Positions 18,189 to 27,528 of a stretch of 64,000 bases of DNA are shown here, piece after piece. The notes below the pieces were generated by a model, which saw nothing but the letters and a program-made list of their open reading frames with translations, was not told the DNA's origin and made no database searches. Where the stretch lies: contig JAJDCG010000001.1 of assembly GCA_029260965.1 (NCBI GenBank), positions 434,001 to 498,000 of the forward strand, given 5' to 3'. The first letter of the stretch is position 1, and each line of letters opens with the position of its first letter. The translations under genes and the position numbers were made by a program. This DNA comes from Candidatus Levyibacteriota bacterium (GTDB lineage Bacteria; Patescibacteria; Microgenomatia; Levybacterales; UBA12049).

Positions 18189-18782
18189 ATGAGAGACAAA
18201 GAAGGAAATAAGTTAACAACAGAACAAGTCTTGCAAAAAGGCTTAATTAGAATAAAAACAGTTGTTCTTGAGTTATGGGTATTTATACTTCACTTGGTAG
18301 GATATTTACCATCACATGCTGTTAGAAAGTTCTTTTATAGGATTTCTGGTATGAAAATAGGAGTTGGTTCAGTTATCCATATGGGTGCGAGGTTTTATAA
18401 TCCAGCAAACATAAAGATTGGTAATGACAGTATTATAGGTGAGGGCATAGTTCTTGACGGACGGGATAAGCTAGTTATTGGTAGTCATGTAGATATTGCA
18501 TCTGAAGTTATGATTTACAATGCCCATCATGACATATCTGATCCCAACTTCAGTGCGGTAACTGCTTCTGTTGAGATAGGCGATTATGTTTTTGTAGGTC
18601 CACGTGTTGTAATTCTTCCTGGTGTGAAGATAGGAAAAGGTTCTGTCGTGGCGGCAGGTGCAGTTGTGACAAAAGATGTAGCAGATGGAATAATAGTCGG
18701 TGGAGTTCCTGCAAGAGAAATCGGCCAGAGAAAGCTAGAAGAGTTTGGTTATAAGCTGGGTCGCGCTGCGTGGTTTAGGTAG
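18189..18782 (+). CDS. Hexapeptide-repeat (left-handed beta-helix) acetyltransferase
   Basis: A 197-residue protein. An amphipathic N-terminal part (about 20-55) is followed by hexapeptide repeats (IKIGNDSIIGEG, LVIGSHVDIASEV, VEIGDYVFVGPRVVILPGVKIGKGSVV written in parts across the domain) from about 60 to 180. NAHHD near residue 115 supplies the catalytic His of the WbbJ/maltose acetyltransferase group. Context suggests O-acetylation of a sugar of the surface glycan. The next glycosyltransferase starts 4 nt after the stop. Confidence 0.85.
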   Translation: MRDKEGNKLTTEQVLQKGLIRIKTVVLELWVFILHLVGYLPSHAVRKFFYRISGMKIGVGSVIHMGARFYNPANIKIGNDSIIGEGIVLDGRDKLVIGSHVDIASEVMIYNAHHDISDPNFSAVTASVEIGDYVFVGPRVVILPGVKIGKGSVVAAGAVVTKDVADGIIVGGVPAREIGQRKLEEFGYKLGRAAWFR

Positions 18783-18786
18783 ATTT

Positions 18787-19671
18787 ATGTTGCTTTCAAT
18801 TATTATAGTAAATTATAAAAAGCCTGAAATGACTTTTTCCTGCATAGACTCTATTTATTCAAATTTAGGCAAGGAAATTGGGGCGAGCATTGTGGAGGTT
18901 GTTTTGGTGGACAACGGATCAGATAAAAATGATCTGGGAAAACTCCGAAGCCTACTGGGTGAGAGAAAATATAAAAATTTCTCCCTCATAATAAATAAAG
19001 AGAATGGTGGTTTTTCAATTGGTTGTAATACGGGTGCCAAGTCTGCGAAGGGTGATTTGCTACTATTTCTTAATAATGATACTATCATTACAGATCGACG
19101 CCTCATGGACATGGCGTTTTTTCTCAATAATGGAGGGCATATTTCTATACTTGGTGGCAGCATGGTCAATGCCGATGGAACAGACCAGTCTTCATTTGGT
19201 AAGTTTTATACACCGTTTTATGTAGCACTTTTTATTTTGGGATTGGAACGTTTGGGAACGGTTAGTAAAAGTCCAAAGGATGTTAGCAAAGTTGATTGGG
19301 TTAAGGGAAGTTTGCTCATGGTAAAGCGAAAAGTTTTTGAGGAATTAAATGGTTTTGATGAGAAGATATTTATGTATATGGAAGACGTGGAGTTTTGTTA
19401 TAGAGCAAAAAATGCCGGTTTTGATACTTATTTTTATCCATATATTTCAATAATACATAAAGATCAAGGATCATCAAGTAGGAGTTTTGCAGTGGTCAAT
19501 ATATATAAAAGCCTTTTATATTTCTACAAAAAACATAGAGGTGTTGTTGAGTATTGGTTTGTGAAATACGCTCTCATGGTAAAGGCATTAATTTTGATTA
19601 TCGTTGGTAGAATAATCAGAAATTCTTATTTAATTACAACTTATGAAAAAGCTCTTGCAGTTGCACGATAA
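18787..19671 (+). CDS. Glycosyltransferase family 2
   Basis: The start is placed at ATG 18787, where MLLSIIIVNYKKPEMT begins the GT-A fold; an earlier ATG at 18745 overlaps the acetyltransferase and adds 14 unrelated residues. VDNGSDKND, LLFLNNDTIIT (NND metal motif) and GFDEKIFMYMEDVEFCYRA are the usual rhamnosyltransferase-like GT2 motifs. A C-terminal hydrophobic segment may touch the membrane. It overlaps the next gene by 29 nt. Confidence 0.87.
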   Translation: MLLSIIIVNYKKPEMTFSCIDSIYSNLGKEIGASIVEVVLVDNGSDKNDLGKLRSLLGERKYKNFSLIINKENGGFSIGCNTGAKSAKGDLLLFLNNDTIITDRRLMDMAFFLNNGGHISILGGSMVNADGTDQSSFGKFYTPFYVALFILGLERLGTVSKSPKDVSKVDWVKGSLLMVKRKVFEELNGFDEKIFMYMEDVEFCYRAKNAGFDTYFYPYISIIHKDQGSSSRSFAVVNIYKSLLYFYKKHRGVVEYWFVKYALMVKALILIIVGRIIRNSYLITTYEKALAVAR

Positions 19672-22600
19672 ATATACATTAAAATTCTTGACAGCAGGAC
19701 TGATACTCTTTACAGTCCTTTACCCAAAATTACCATCCATTAATATCCTTAATACATGGGTGTATATTCGGCTTGAAGATTTTTTGATTCTTGGCACAAC
19801 GATAATTTGGTTTATTCAGTTAGTACGTAAAAAAGTCACAATATTCAAACCCATGCTTTCGGTTATTGGGACATACTGGTTGGTTGGTCTTGTTTCCTTA
19901 GTTTTTTCAATAATTTTTATTGCACCACAGCTCCCGCAACTTTTCCCGCATGTTGCAGTACTGTCATTTTTTAGAAGAATTGAATATATGATTCTTTTCT
20001 TTATCGCCTTTTCAACGATAAGAAGCAAATCTGACATAAAGGATTATTTTGTAGTTTTGGCAGTGACTGTATTTTTAGCGTTTTTATATGGTATTGGGCA
20101 GCGTTATTATATAGTTCTTTGGAGTTTCTTTCCTCATATTAATCAAGCTCAATTTTGTTTTCCTTCTTTTCAGACAGGAAACGAGGAATTTGCCAAAGGG
20201 ATACCTCTTTGTCTCCCACCAGGTGGCAGAATTACATCAACGTTTGGTGGATCATACGATCTAGCAGCATACACAGTCCTTGTTCTACCCATAATATTTG
20301 GTACGTTTCTTTCTATTAGGCAAAAATTGTGGAAGCTCTTAACAGGTTTGGTTTTTTTGAGTGGAGTGATCCTTCTTGTGTTGACTGCACAGCGGGCTGC
20401 TTTTGTTGCATACATAATTGGAAGTATTTTTACACTAATTTTATATAAGAAGAAATGGTGGATAATACCCCTTTTGGTTGTTAGCTTTTCTTTTTTGATT
20501 CTTTTCAGTGAATCAACTGCAAAGAGATTTCTTTCAACCTTTAGGGTTACAAATGTAGTAGTTGATCAAGATGGGAGGCTGGTCGGGGATGCATCAATTG
20601 ATGATGAGATTGATCCTATTACAAAAACCAGACGTCCAAAATCCGGACAGGATTTACCTGAAGGATCAGCATTTTTAGGTTTAGTTCAGGATGAAGAAAT
20701 AGAAACAGATACAGCACTTATTGAAAGAACGCTTACTCCAGAGGAGGCTAGGAGATTACGGCTTGAGAGTGGTAGCGTACAGATATCAACAATATCAGGA
20801 AGTTTTTTAGTAAGAAAAGTTTTGGTTTATGATATTTCATTCACTACGCGTTTTCAGGCAGAGTGGCCCAATGCCTGGCGCGCTTTTCAGAGAAATCCTG
20901 CGTTAGGAAGTGGTTATTCGAGTATTACTCTTGCAACGGATAATGACTATTTTAGAGCACTAGGTGAGACAGGCCTTTTCGGATTATTTAGTTTTATGGG
21001 AGTGTTTGTGATGCTCTGGGTGGTGTTTAGGAAGCTTGTGCCTTTATCTGGTAATTCGATAACAGCAGGATTTGCATACGGATTAGCAGGTGGAGTGATC
21101 GGACTTCTTGTAAATGCAACACTTATTGATGTTTTTGAAGCATCAAAGGTCGCAGAGGGATTGTGGATTTTGGCAGGGGTTGCAGTTGGATCCCTATTAT
21201 TGTATCAAAAAAAGAAAATATCGTACTCAAGTGAGTTTATTAAAACTCTGACTAGTAATACAGCATACATTTTTTATCTAATTCTTTTGATCTTATTCAT
21301 TTTCTTACCGACAATGAGTAATTATTTTGTCGCAGATGATTTTACCTGGTTGAGGTGGGCAGCAGAGGACAGTCTCTCGGGATTGCCAAGTCACTTTATT
21401 AATTCACAGGGATTTTTCTATAGACCACTTGATAAGATTGTTACTTATTTTCTATATACAGTTTTTTCATTCCAACCACATGGATATCATTTTTTCTTAA
21501 TTTTCCTCCACCTCATTGCTATAATTGGAGTTTATTTTTTTGCAAAACAAATCACTAAGGATAAGTTATTTGCATTTTTGGTATCCTTGATTTTCGCAGT
21601 ACACCCTACACATGCTGAGAATGTATTTTGGTACTCAGGGCTTTCTAGCGTTCTTTCTGCTGTTTTTATAATTTATGCAGCTATTTGTTTTTATAGATTT
21701 AGAGAGAGGAAATCTGTTTTTTCATATTTTTTGGCTTTTGTTCTGAGCATCTTTGCTTTTTCTTCCTATGAAATAGCAGTCTCAATTCCATTTTTGTTTC
21801 TTGTAATTGATATATTTTTATTTAAAGCAACAAAAAAGCTCAAATATTATTTGCCACATGTACTTTTTATTTTGCTTGTCCCTTTTTATTATTTACTCAG
21901 AGAGCTAACTAACACTTTCCAAAACGGAGGTGATTATTCATATAATTTAATCAAAATAGTACCAAATGTAATGGGTAACATCCTGGGCTATGTAGGAATG
22001 TTTATAAGCGGTGAGTCATTTATCCCTGTCTACAATCTCCTGAGGGGGTCTCTTAGGGAAAGCGCATTTTCTATTGGTATTGTATTGACCGTCTCATTAG
22101 CAGCTATCGGTTTTCTGTTTTATATAAACAGAAGTATTATGGGTAAGCTGTTGAAGAACCGCATGTCAGGACAGATAATGTTTGGAATAGCTTTTGCATT
22201 CTTTTCGCTTCTTCCCTTTCTGCCTCTTGGGAATATTGCCCCACGGTATCTTTATTTATCATCTGTTGGGTTTTCAATAAGTGCGGTACTCATCATGTAT
22301 GTTCTATCTAGATATAAAAGATTTCTCTTGGTATTGGTTGTTGCTGTGATTGTAGCTATTGGCGCTATCCAGCTTGATAGGGCCAGTGACAGATGGAAAG
22401 ATGCAGGATATGTTACGCAAAATACTCTATATTTTTTCAGGAAAAACTATGACGATCTAAAACCAGCTGACAAAATCTATTTTGTTGACACTCCAGTGAC
22501 TTACAAAGGTATATGGACTTTCCCGACAGGATTAAATGATGCTCTTTGGTTTATTTATAGAGATGATCTTCCCCAAGTGAATTTGGCTGATTCAATAGAA

Positions 22601-22687
22601 GATGCCAAGAGAAGAGCTTCTGATGATGAGCCTGACAACATCCACATATTTAGATTTGACGAGATAGGAGATGTGTCTAGAATTTGA
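19643..22687 (+). CDS. O-antigen ligase/polymerase fused to GT-C transferase
   Basis: A 1014-residue protein with two membrane modules. Residues 1 to about 520 look like a Wzy/WaaL O-antigen ligase-polymerase: about ten helices, a large extracytoplasmic loop (about 300-410, rich in acidic residues) and GSGYSSITLATDNDYFRALGETG-like Wzy_C features near 430-450. Residues about 540-1014 form a second multi-helix GT-C domain with FVADDFTWLRW (DD motif in the first outer loop, about 560), YRPLDKI and VHPTHAENVFW, as in TMTC/PMT-like transferases. No stop or frameshift separates them. The fusion suggests glycan polymerisation or transfer coupled to a lipid-linked sugar transferase (inference). Confidence 0.75.
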   Translation: MKKLLQLHDKYTLKFLTAGLILFTVLYPKLPSINILNTWVYIRLEDFLILGTTIIWFIQLVRKKVTIFKPMLSVIGTYWLVGLVSLVFSIIFIAPQLPQLFPHVAVLSFFRRIEYMILFFIAFSTIRSKSDIKDYFVVLAVTVFLAFLYGIGQRYYIVLWSFFPHINQAQFCFPSFQTGNEEFAKGIPLCLPPGGRITSTFGGSYDLAAYTVLVLPIIFGTFLSIRQKLWKLLTGLVFLSGVILLVLTAQRAAFVAYIIGSIFTLILYKKKWWIIPLLVVSFSFLILFSESTAKRFLSTFRVTNVVVDQDGRLVGDASIDDEIDPITKTRRPKSGQDLPEGSAFLGLVQDEEIETDTALIERTLTPEEARRLRLESGSVQISTISGSFLVRKVLVYDISFTTRFQAEWPNAWRAFQRNPALGSGYSSITLATDNDYFRALGETGLFGLFSFMGVFVMLWVVFRKLVPLSGNSITAGFAYGLAGGVIGLLVNATLIDVFEASKVAEGLWILAGVAVGSLLLYQKKKISYSSEFIKTLTSNTAYIFYLILLILFIFLPTMSNYFVADDFTWLRWAAEDSLSGLPSHFINSQGFFYRPLDKIVTYFLYTVFSFQPHGYHFFLIFLHLIAIIGVYFFAKQITKDKLFAFLVSLIFAVHPTHAENVFWYSGLSSVLSAVFIIYAAICFYRFRERKSVFSYFLAFVLSIFAFSSYEIAVSIPFLFLVIDIFLFKATKKLKYYLPHVLFILLVPFYYLLRELTNTFQNGGDYSYNLIKIVPNVMGNILGYVGMFISGESFIPVYNLLRGSLRESAFSIGIVLTVSLAAIGFLFYINRSIMGKLLKNRMSGQIMFGIAFAFFSLLPFLPLGNIAPRYLYLSSVGFSISAVLIMYVLSRYKRFLLVLVVAVIVAIGAIQLDRASDRWKDAGYVTQNTLYFFRKNYDDLKPADKIYFVDTPVTYKGIWTFPTGLNDALWFIYRDDLPQVNLADSIEDAKRRASDDEPDNIHIFRFDEIGDVSRI

Positions 22688-22711
22688 GTCATAAAATGAC
22701 AAGCAGAAAGT

Positions 22712-24154
22712 ATGGATTTTAGAAAAAACCTTCATTTTATTCTTTTGATTTTTATTTTTTTAGTTGGTTTCGTACTGAGGCTTTACAGGATTGATAATCC
22801 GATAGCTGATTGGCATAGCTGGCGACAAGCTGACACCTCATCAGTATCAAGAGAGTTGTTGAAAAGTGATTTCGATTTCTTGCACCCCCGTTATCATGAC
22901 CTCTCGAATGTGCCATCAGGCATGGATAATCCAGAAGGCTACCGAATGGTCGAGTTTCCTATCTATAATGCTGTTCAAGCGGGATTGTTTACCTTGTTGG
23001 GTGGATTTACAATCGAACAATGGGGGAGGATTGTTAGTATTTTTTCATCGGTTTTTGTTGCGATGTTTTTGTATTTGATAGTCAGCCGTCATAGCAATAA
23101 AAACCTTGGTTTTCTCGCAGCTGCATTTTATTTACTCATCCCCTACAATATTTACTACAATAGGACAATTCTGCCCGATACGATGATGGCAATGGCCATA
23201 CTTGGAGGAATATTTTTCTTCAATCTCTGGATTGAATCAGATAACAAAAAGCAACAAACAAAAAGCAGCAGAAGTTTTTATTTTTTACTTTCGATAATCT
23301 TTACCTCATCGAGTTTTCTACTTAAACCGTATGCACTTTTATTTACCCTACCTATGATAGTTTTGGTTTATCAAAAGTGGGGTTTTAAAGCGATAAGAAA
23401 GTGGCAACTCTGGATTTTTACTGGCGTTTCTCTTTTGCCCTTATTTTTTTGGCGGCAGTGGATACTTCAATTCCCGACAGGAATCCCTGAAAATTTTTGG
23501 CTCTATAACGGTAATGGAATTCGTTTTCGTCCTGCATTTTTTCGCTGGATCGGATATGAGAGAGTAATCAAGCTAATTGGTGGTTATTTGGGATCAATTT
23601 TACTTTTGTATGGTATTTTGAAACTAAAAGATCTGAAAGAGTGGATATTTTTCTTTTCATTTCTTGTAAGTAGTGGGCTTTATGTCATGATATTTGCAAC
23701 TGGGAACGTGCAGCATGATTATTATCAGATTCTCATCATGCCAACTCTGTCAATTTTTTTTGCAATCGGTGCATACTTTTTATATAGATGGAATTTAACT
23801 GGAAAAGCAATATTATTTGTCGCTGTTGTTGGTATGTTTTATTTTGGTTGGGATCAGGTAAAGGACTATTTTAATATAAATAATCGATCAATTATAATAG
23901 CAGGTGAGGCCGTTGATAGGCTAACTCCCCAAGACGCTTTGGTAATTGCAGAGTATGGAGGAGACACATCGCTTCTTTATCAAACCAAACGTCGTGGTTG
24001 GGCAAGTCAGCAAAATTCAATCCCAGAGATGGTAGAAAAAGGTGCTTCGTATATGGTAATAGTTAATCCGCCTGATGAGGCAGTAAGCTTTGCTAAGCAG
24101 TACAAGATAATTGAAAGTACTCCGCAATACGTTATTTTTGACATCCGTAAATAA
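22712..24154 (+). CDS. GT-C glycosyltransferase, GT39/ArnT-like
   Basis: A 480-residue polytopic protein. After the first helix comes RIDNPIADWHSWRQADTSS, the acidic outer loop with D-x-H-x-W-R-Q typical of many GT39/GT83-like transferases. YNRTILPDTMMAM marks the second conserved loop. About eleven hydrophobic segments are followed by a small soluble C-terminus. The insert KKQQTKSSRS near 185 is low-complexity. Likely uses a polyprenyl-phosphate sugar made by the DPM1-like enzyme; substrate unknown. Confidence 0.75.
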   Translation: MDFRKNLHFILLIFIFLVGFVLRLYRIDNPIADWHSWRQADTSSVSRELLKSDFDFLHPRYHDLSNVPSGMDNPEGYRMVEFPIYNAVQAGLFTLLGGFTIEQWGRIVSIFSSVFVAMFLYLIVSRHSNKNLGFLAAAFYLLIPYNIYYNRTILPDTMMAMAILGGIFFFNLWIESDNKKQQTKSSRSFYFLLSIIFTSSSFLLKPYALLFTLPMIVLVYQKWGFKAIRKWQLWIFTGVSLLPLFFWRQWILQFPTGIPENFWLYNGNGIRFRPAFFRWIGYERVIKLIGGYLGSILLLYGILKLKDLKEWIFFFSFLVSSGLYVMIFATGNVQHDYYQILIMPTLSIFFAIGAYFLYRWNLTGKAILFVAVVGMFYFGWDQVKDYFNINNRSIIIAGEAVDRLTPQDALVIAEYGGDTSLLYQTKRRGWASQQNSIPEMVEKGASYMVIVNPPDEAVSFAKQYKIIESTPQYVIFDIRK

Positions 24155-24170
24155 AAAACTAGTAAGTTTT
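24155..24170 (+). terminator. Small A/T-rich inverted repeat after GT-C gene
   Basis: AAAACT-AGTA-AGTTTT directly overlaps the TAA stop region and could form a weak hairpin. The stem is all A/T-rich apart from one pair, so terminator function is doubtful. Confidence 0.25.
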
Positions 24171-24222
24171 CAGTATAATTAATAGTTTCCTAGTCTATAG
24201 TCAACAGATGCGAAATTACCTA

Positions 24223-24253
24223 TCGACACCTTAGCCTCATGTTTTGCTATAAT
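24223..24253 (+). promoter_or_regulatory. Promoter of GT4 gene, leaderless type
   Basis: TCGACA (24223-24228), a 19-nt spacer and a perfect TATAAT (24248-24253) are followed by only 6 nt before ATG 24260. No Shine-Dalgarno sequence fits in the remaining space. Confidence 0.6.
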
Positions 24254-24259
24254 CATTTT

Positions 24260-25462
24260 ATGAAGATATTAATCGTGTCGTCTTTTTTGCCATATCCACT
24301 TCACTCTGGGGGGCATGTCAGGCTTTACAACCTAATCAAGGAATTGTCAAATAGGCATGAGATAACCCTTTTTTGTGAAAAAAGACCAAACCAGACAGTA
24401 GAGGAAATAAAGGCAGTTGAGAAGATTTGCAGGAAAGTCATAACTGTTGATAGGCGCAGACAGTGGTCACTGGAGAATATTCTCAAGAGTGCAATCTCAG
24501 TTCACTCATTTCTCATCAATGGACACACGCATCAGAAAATGAAGTATCTCTTAAAAAGAGAGTTGGAGAACGTAAAATACGATTTGATTCATATTGAAAC
24601 ATTTTATGTTATGCAAAATCTTTCTCATACAAATATACCCAAAATTCTTGTAGAGCATAATATAGAATATAAAGTTTATAAGAAATTTTTATCCAGAGCA
24701 CCACATATTTTTAGACCACTTTTGGTGCTGGATGTTGTAAAAATCAAAAGAGAGGAGGAGAGGTTCTGGAAAAAAGCAGATAGACTGGTTGTGGTTTCAG
24801 AAGCTGATAGGAGGGTGATAAGAACTGCTGGATTTGATGCTGATATTGTTGCCAATGGAGTAGATATTGAGAAATTTGCATATAAGCAAAAAGCAATAAA
24901 TGATAAGCAAAAAGAAAGAAAAATTCTTTTTATTGGGGATTTTAAGTGGATACAAAACAGGGATTCTGTAAAATTTATAATTGAAGAGATCTGGCCATTG
25001 ATAAAGCAAAAAATAAAAAGTAATGAGCAAAAAGTAAATTTGTGGATTGTTGCTAGAGAAATTCCCCAATCAGTGAGAAAACTATCTGAAGACAATGATG
25101 TTATTTTTGATGAAAAAAGCTCAGGATTGTCAACTGAGAAGATATTTCAAGCTGCTGATGTTTTACTTGCTCCAATAAGAGTTGGAGGTGGGACTAGTTA
25201 CAAAATTTTAGAAAGTATGAGTTGTGGAACACCAGTTGTAACTACAAAAATGAGCGCAAACAGTCTGGGTGCAAAAGATAATGAAGACATTATGGCATCT
25301 GATGAACCAATTGATTTGGCAACAAAAACCATAAATCTTTTGGAAGATGAAAAACTTTATGAAAAAATAAGTAAAAAGGGACGGAAGTTAGTAGAGGAAA
25401 AATATACCTGGAAAGAGATTGCAAAAAAATTGAATGGGGTTTATGAAAGCGTTAGAAAATAG
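24260..25462 (+). CDS. Glycosyltransferase family 4
   Basis: The start at 24260 gives MKILIVSSFLPYPLHSGGHVRLYNL, a normal GT-B beginning; an ATG at 24239 lies across the -10 element and is unlikely. About 400 residues: acceptor domain with LVEHNIEYKVY, donor domain with ILFIGDFKWIQN and IRVGGGTSYKILESMSCGTPVV. The segment around residues 208-220 (KQKAINDKQKE) is encoded by a 12-bp direct repeat with a 21-nt period, and a similar K/Q-rich stretch is near 255. These lie in loops and leave the frame intact. Confidence 0.87.
   Translation: MKILIVSSFLPYPLHSGGHVRLYNLIKELSNRHEITLFCEKRPNQTVEEIKAVEKICRKVITVDRRRQWSLENILKSAISVHSFLINGHTHQKMKYLLKRELENVKYDLIHIETFYVMQNLSHTNIPKILVEHNIEYKVYKKFLSRAPHIFRPLLVLDVVKIKREEERFWKKADRLVVVSEADRRVIRTAGFDADIVANGVDIEKFAYKQKAINDKQKERKILFIGDFKWIQNRDSVKFIIEEIWPLIKQKIKSNEQKVNLWIVAREIPQSVRKLSEDNDVIFDEKSSGLSTEKIFQAADVLLAPIRVGGGTSYKILESMSCGTPVVTTKMSANSLGAKDNEDIMASDEPIDLATKTINLLEDEKLYEKISKKGRKLVEEKYTWKEIAKKLNGVYESVRK
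24882..24914 (+). repeat. In-frame 12-bp direct repeat inside GT4 gene
   Basis: ATAAGCAAAAAG is present at 24882-24893 and 24903-24914, spaced by 21 nt (seven codons). It encodes a Lys/Gln-rich loop. Related AGCAAAAA sequence recurs near 25015-25035 in the same gene. Confidence 0.7.
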
Positions 25463-25473
25463 TTATTAATTAT

Positions 25474-26385
25474 ATGATCGACCTATCAATAATTATTTTA
25501 AATTATAATACTCGGGATTTGGCGCTTGGTTGCGTGAAATCGATTCAGGAAAATTATCCCCGTGAAGTTGCATCAGGAAAATTTGAAGTGATCTTGGCAG
25601 ATAACGCAAGTCCTGATGGATCTTTGGCTGCATTTGAGAAATTTGAAAAACAGACAAAAATTAAAACCTTTCAAGTTATTGATAATAAAAAAAATTTAGG
25701 CTTTGCTGCTGGCAATAACAGGGCAATTCCTTTCGCAAAAGGAAGATATGTGCTGTTTTTGAATCCAGATACTATTGTTGATTCAGTCACTTTGAGTCGC
25801 ATGATCGAGTTCATGGATAAAAATAAAGACGCTGGAGCAGCAACATGCAGGATAGAGTCATTTGATGGTCAATTTGACCAACCGTCTCATCGTGGATTTC
25901 CAACCCCTTGGAATGCATTTACTCATTTTTCTCGGCTGGAGAAAGTCTTTCCAAAAACAAAATTGTTTGGTGGATATATTCAGGGCTTTAAAGATTTATC
26001 AAAAATTCACGAGGTTGATGTGATATCTGGTGCTTTTCTTTTTGTCAGACGAGATGCTGGAGAGAGAATTAATTGGTGGGATGAAGAATATTTTTTTTAT
26101 GGTGAGGATATACAGTTTTGTTTTGATTTAAAAAAACAAGGATATAAAATTTATTTTGTTCCAGATGTCAGTATAACTCATCTGGGAAGCGCTGCATCAG
26201 GGATTAGAAATAGAAATCATAATGAAATAACTGCTGATGCTTTTACTAAGAAAAAAATGCAAGCACATCGCTTTGACGCGATGAGAATATTTTATGAAAA
26301 AAATTATAAAGATCATTATCCAAAGTTTGTAAATTGGATAGTCCATGTAGGAATAAATTTGCTCCACAAGAAACACTCCCAATGA
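25474..26385 (+). CDS. Glycosyltransferase family 2
   Basis: A 303-residue GT-A enzyme: LSIIILNYNTRDLAL, LADNASPDGS, NLGFAAGNNRAI, VLFLNPDTIV (DxD-equivalent) and WDEEYFFYGEDIQFCFDL (ED motif) in the expected order. It is close to the dTDP-Rha or hexose transferases of O-antigen loci. It sits 11 nt behind the GT4 gene and ahead of another GT4. Donor unknown. Confidence 0.88.
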   Translation: MIDLSIIILNYNTRDLALGCVKSIQENYPREVASGKFEVILADNASPDGSLAAFEKFEKQTKIKTFQVIDNKKNLGFAAGNNRAIPFAKGRYVLFLNPDTIVDSVTLSRMIEFMDKNKDAGAATCRIESFDGQFDQPSHRGFPTPWNAFTHFSRLEKVFPKTKLFGGYIQGFKDLSKIHEVDVISGAFLFVRRDAGERINWWDEEYFFYGEDIQFCFDLKKQGYKIYFVPDVSITHLGSAASGIRNRNHNEITADAFTKKKMQAHRFDAMRIFYEKNYKDHYPKFVNWIVHVGINLLHKKHSQ

Positions 26386-26394
26386 ACCCTGTGC

Positions 26395-26400
26395 TATACT
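26395..26400 (+). promoter_or_regulatory. -10 element of GT4 gene, leaderless type
   Basis: TATACT ends 6 nt before ATG 26407 and starts 9 nt after the upstream stop codon. No recognisable -35 is present. Confidence 0.4.
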
Positions 26401-26406
26401 TAGCCT

Positions 26407-27528
26407 ATGAAAATTGGAATTGATTGTCGACTTTGGTCTCAGACTGGAGTTGGACGGTATATCAGGAATTTAGTAACTGAACTTTCAAAAATTGATAAGA
26501 CAAACGAGTATGTCTTGTTTGTCAGAAGTCGTGATTTACAAGGTGTAAAAAAGCAGGTGTCAAATATTAGAAGGTGGAAGATTGTAATCGCTGACATCAG
26601 ATGGCATACTGTTGATGAACAGTTAAAGCTCCCAAGAATTTTGAATAATGAAGAGCTGGATTTGATGCATTTTCCTTATTTCTCCGCACCTGTTTTTTAT
26701 AAGAAACCATTTGTAATTACAATTCATGACCTCATTATTAATCATTTTCCTACAGGAAAGGCATCTACTCTGCCAAAAACTTTTTATCATATGAAAAGAG
26801 TTGGTTATCAGTATGTGATAAGGCGTGCGGTTGAGAAGGCAGAAAAAATAATAGTACCATTAAATGCGGTGAAGGAAGATCTTGTAAAAACTCTTGATGT
26901 AGCATCTAAAAAAATTGTTGTTACAACAGAGGGGTTTGATAAAAAGATTCTCAGTAAAAGAAAAAAATATCAAACTCCGACGACACGATATGTTCTGTAT
27001 GTTGGTAACGCCTATCCACATAAAAATTTAGAAAGGTTGATCAGGGCTTTTTCCTTGTTTAGGCAGGAGGGTTTTGGAGATGTGCAGTTAATCCTTGCAG
27101 GAAAAGATGACTATTTTTATAAAAAATTGGAGGAAAAAATAGAGAGAGAAAATTACACTGGTATTAATTTTATTCACAATGTTACTGATTCTGATCTATC
27201 CTATCTATATCAAAATTCCCAATTTTTTATATCTGCATCGTTAATGGAGGGATTTGGACTGGTAGCTCTTGAAGCGATGGCAAACTCATCTTTGGTTGTG
27301 CTTTCTGATATTCCATCATTTAGAGAAGTGTGCAGTGATGCGCCAGTTTATTTTGATCCTCAATCAATTACCGACATTAAGGATAAAATGGTTTCTGCGT
27401 ATAAAATGTCAAAAATGCAGAAAAATAATCACGCTGAAAAGGGGATAAGAAGAACTGAGATTTTTTCTTGGGAAAAAATGGCAAGACAAACATTGCAAGT
27501 TTATGAAAATTGCTCTCGTTTACGATAG
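26407..27528 (+). CDS. Glycosyltransferase family 4 (mannosyltransferase-like)
   Basis: A 373-residue GT-B enzyme with MKIGIDCRLWSQTGVGRYIRNL at the N-terminus, VITIHDLIINHFP in the acceptor domain, LYVGNAYPHKNLERLI at the start of the donor domain, and SASLMEGFGLVALEAMANS with the EX7E motif near 280-298. The N-terminus strongly resembles the truncated GT4 at 16255 and the GT4 at 16955, suggesting local paralogues. It overlaps the next GT4 by 26 nt. Confidence 0.88.
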   Translation: MKIGIDCRLWSQTGVGRYIRNLVTELSKIDKTNEYVLFVRSRDLQGVKKQVSNIRRWKIVIADIRWHTVDEQLKLPRILNNEELDLMHFPYFSAPVFYKKPFVITIHDLIINHFPTGKASTLPKTFYHMKRVGYQYVIRRAVEKAEKIIVPLNAVKEDLVKTLDVASKKIVVTTEGFDKKILSKRKKYQTPTTRYVLYVGNAYPHKNLERLIRAFSLFRQEGFGDVQLILAGKDDYFYKKLEEKIERENYTGINFIHNVTDSDLSYLYQNSQFFISASLMEGFGLVALEAMANSSLVVLSDIPSFREVCSDAPVYFDPQSITDIKDKMVSAYKMSKMQKNNHAEKGIRRTEIFSWEKMARQTLQVYENCSRLR

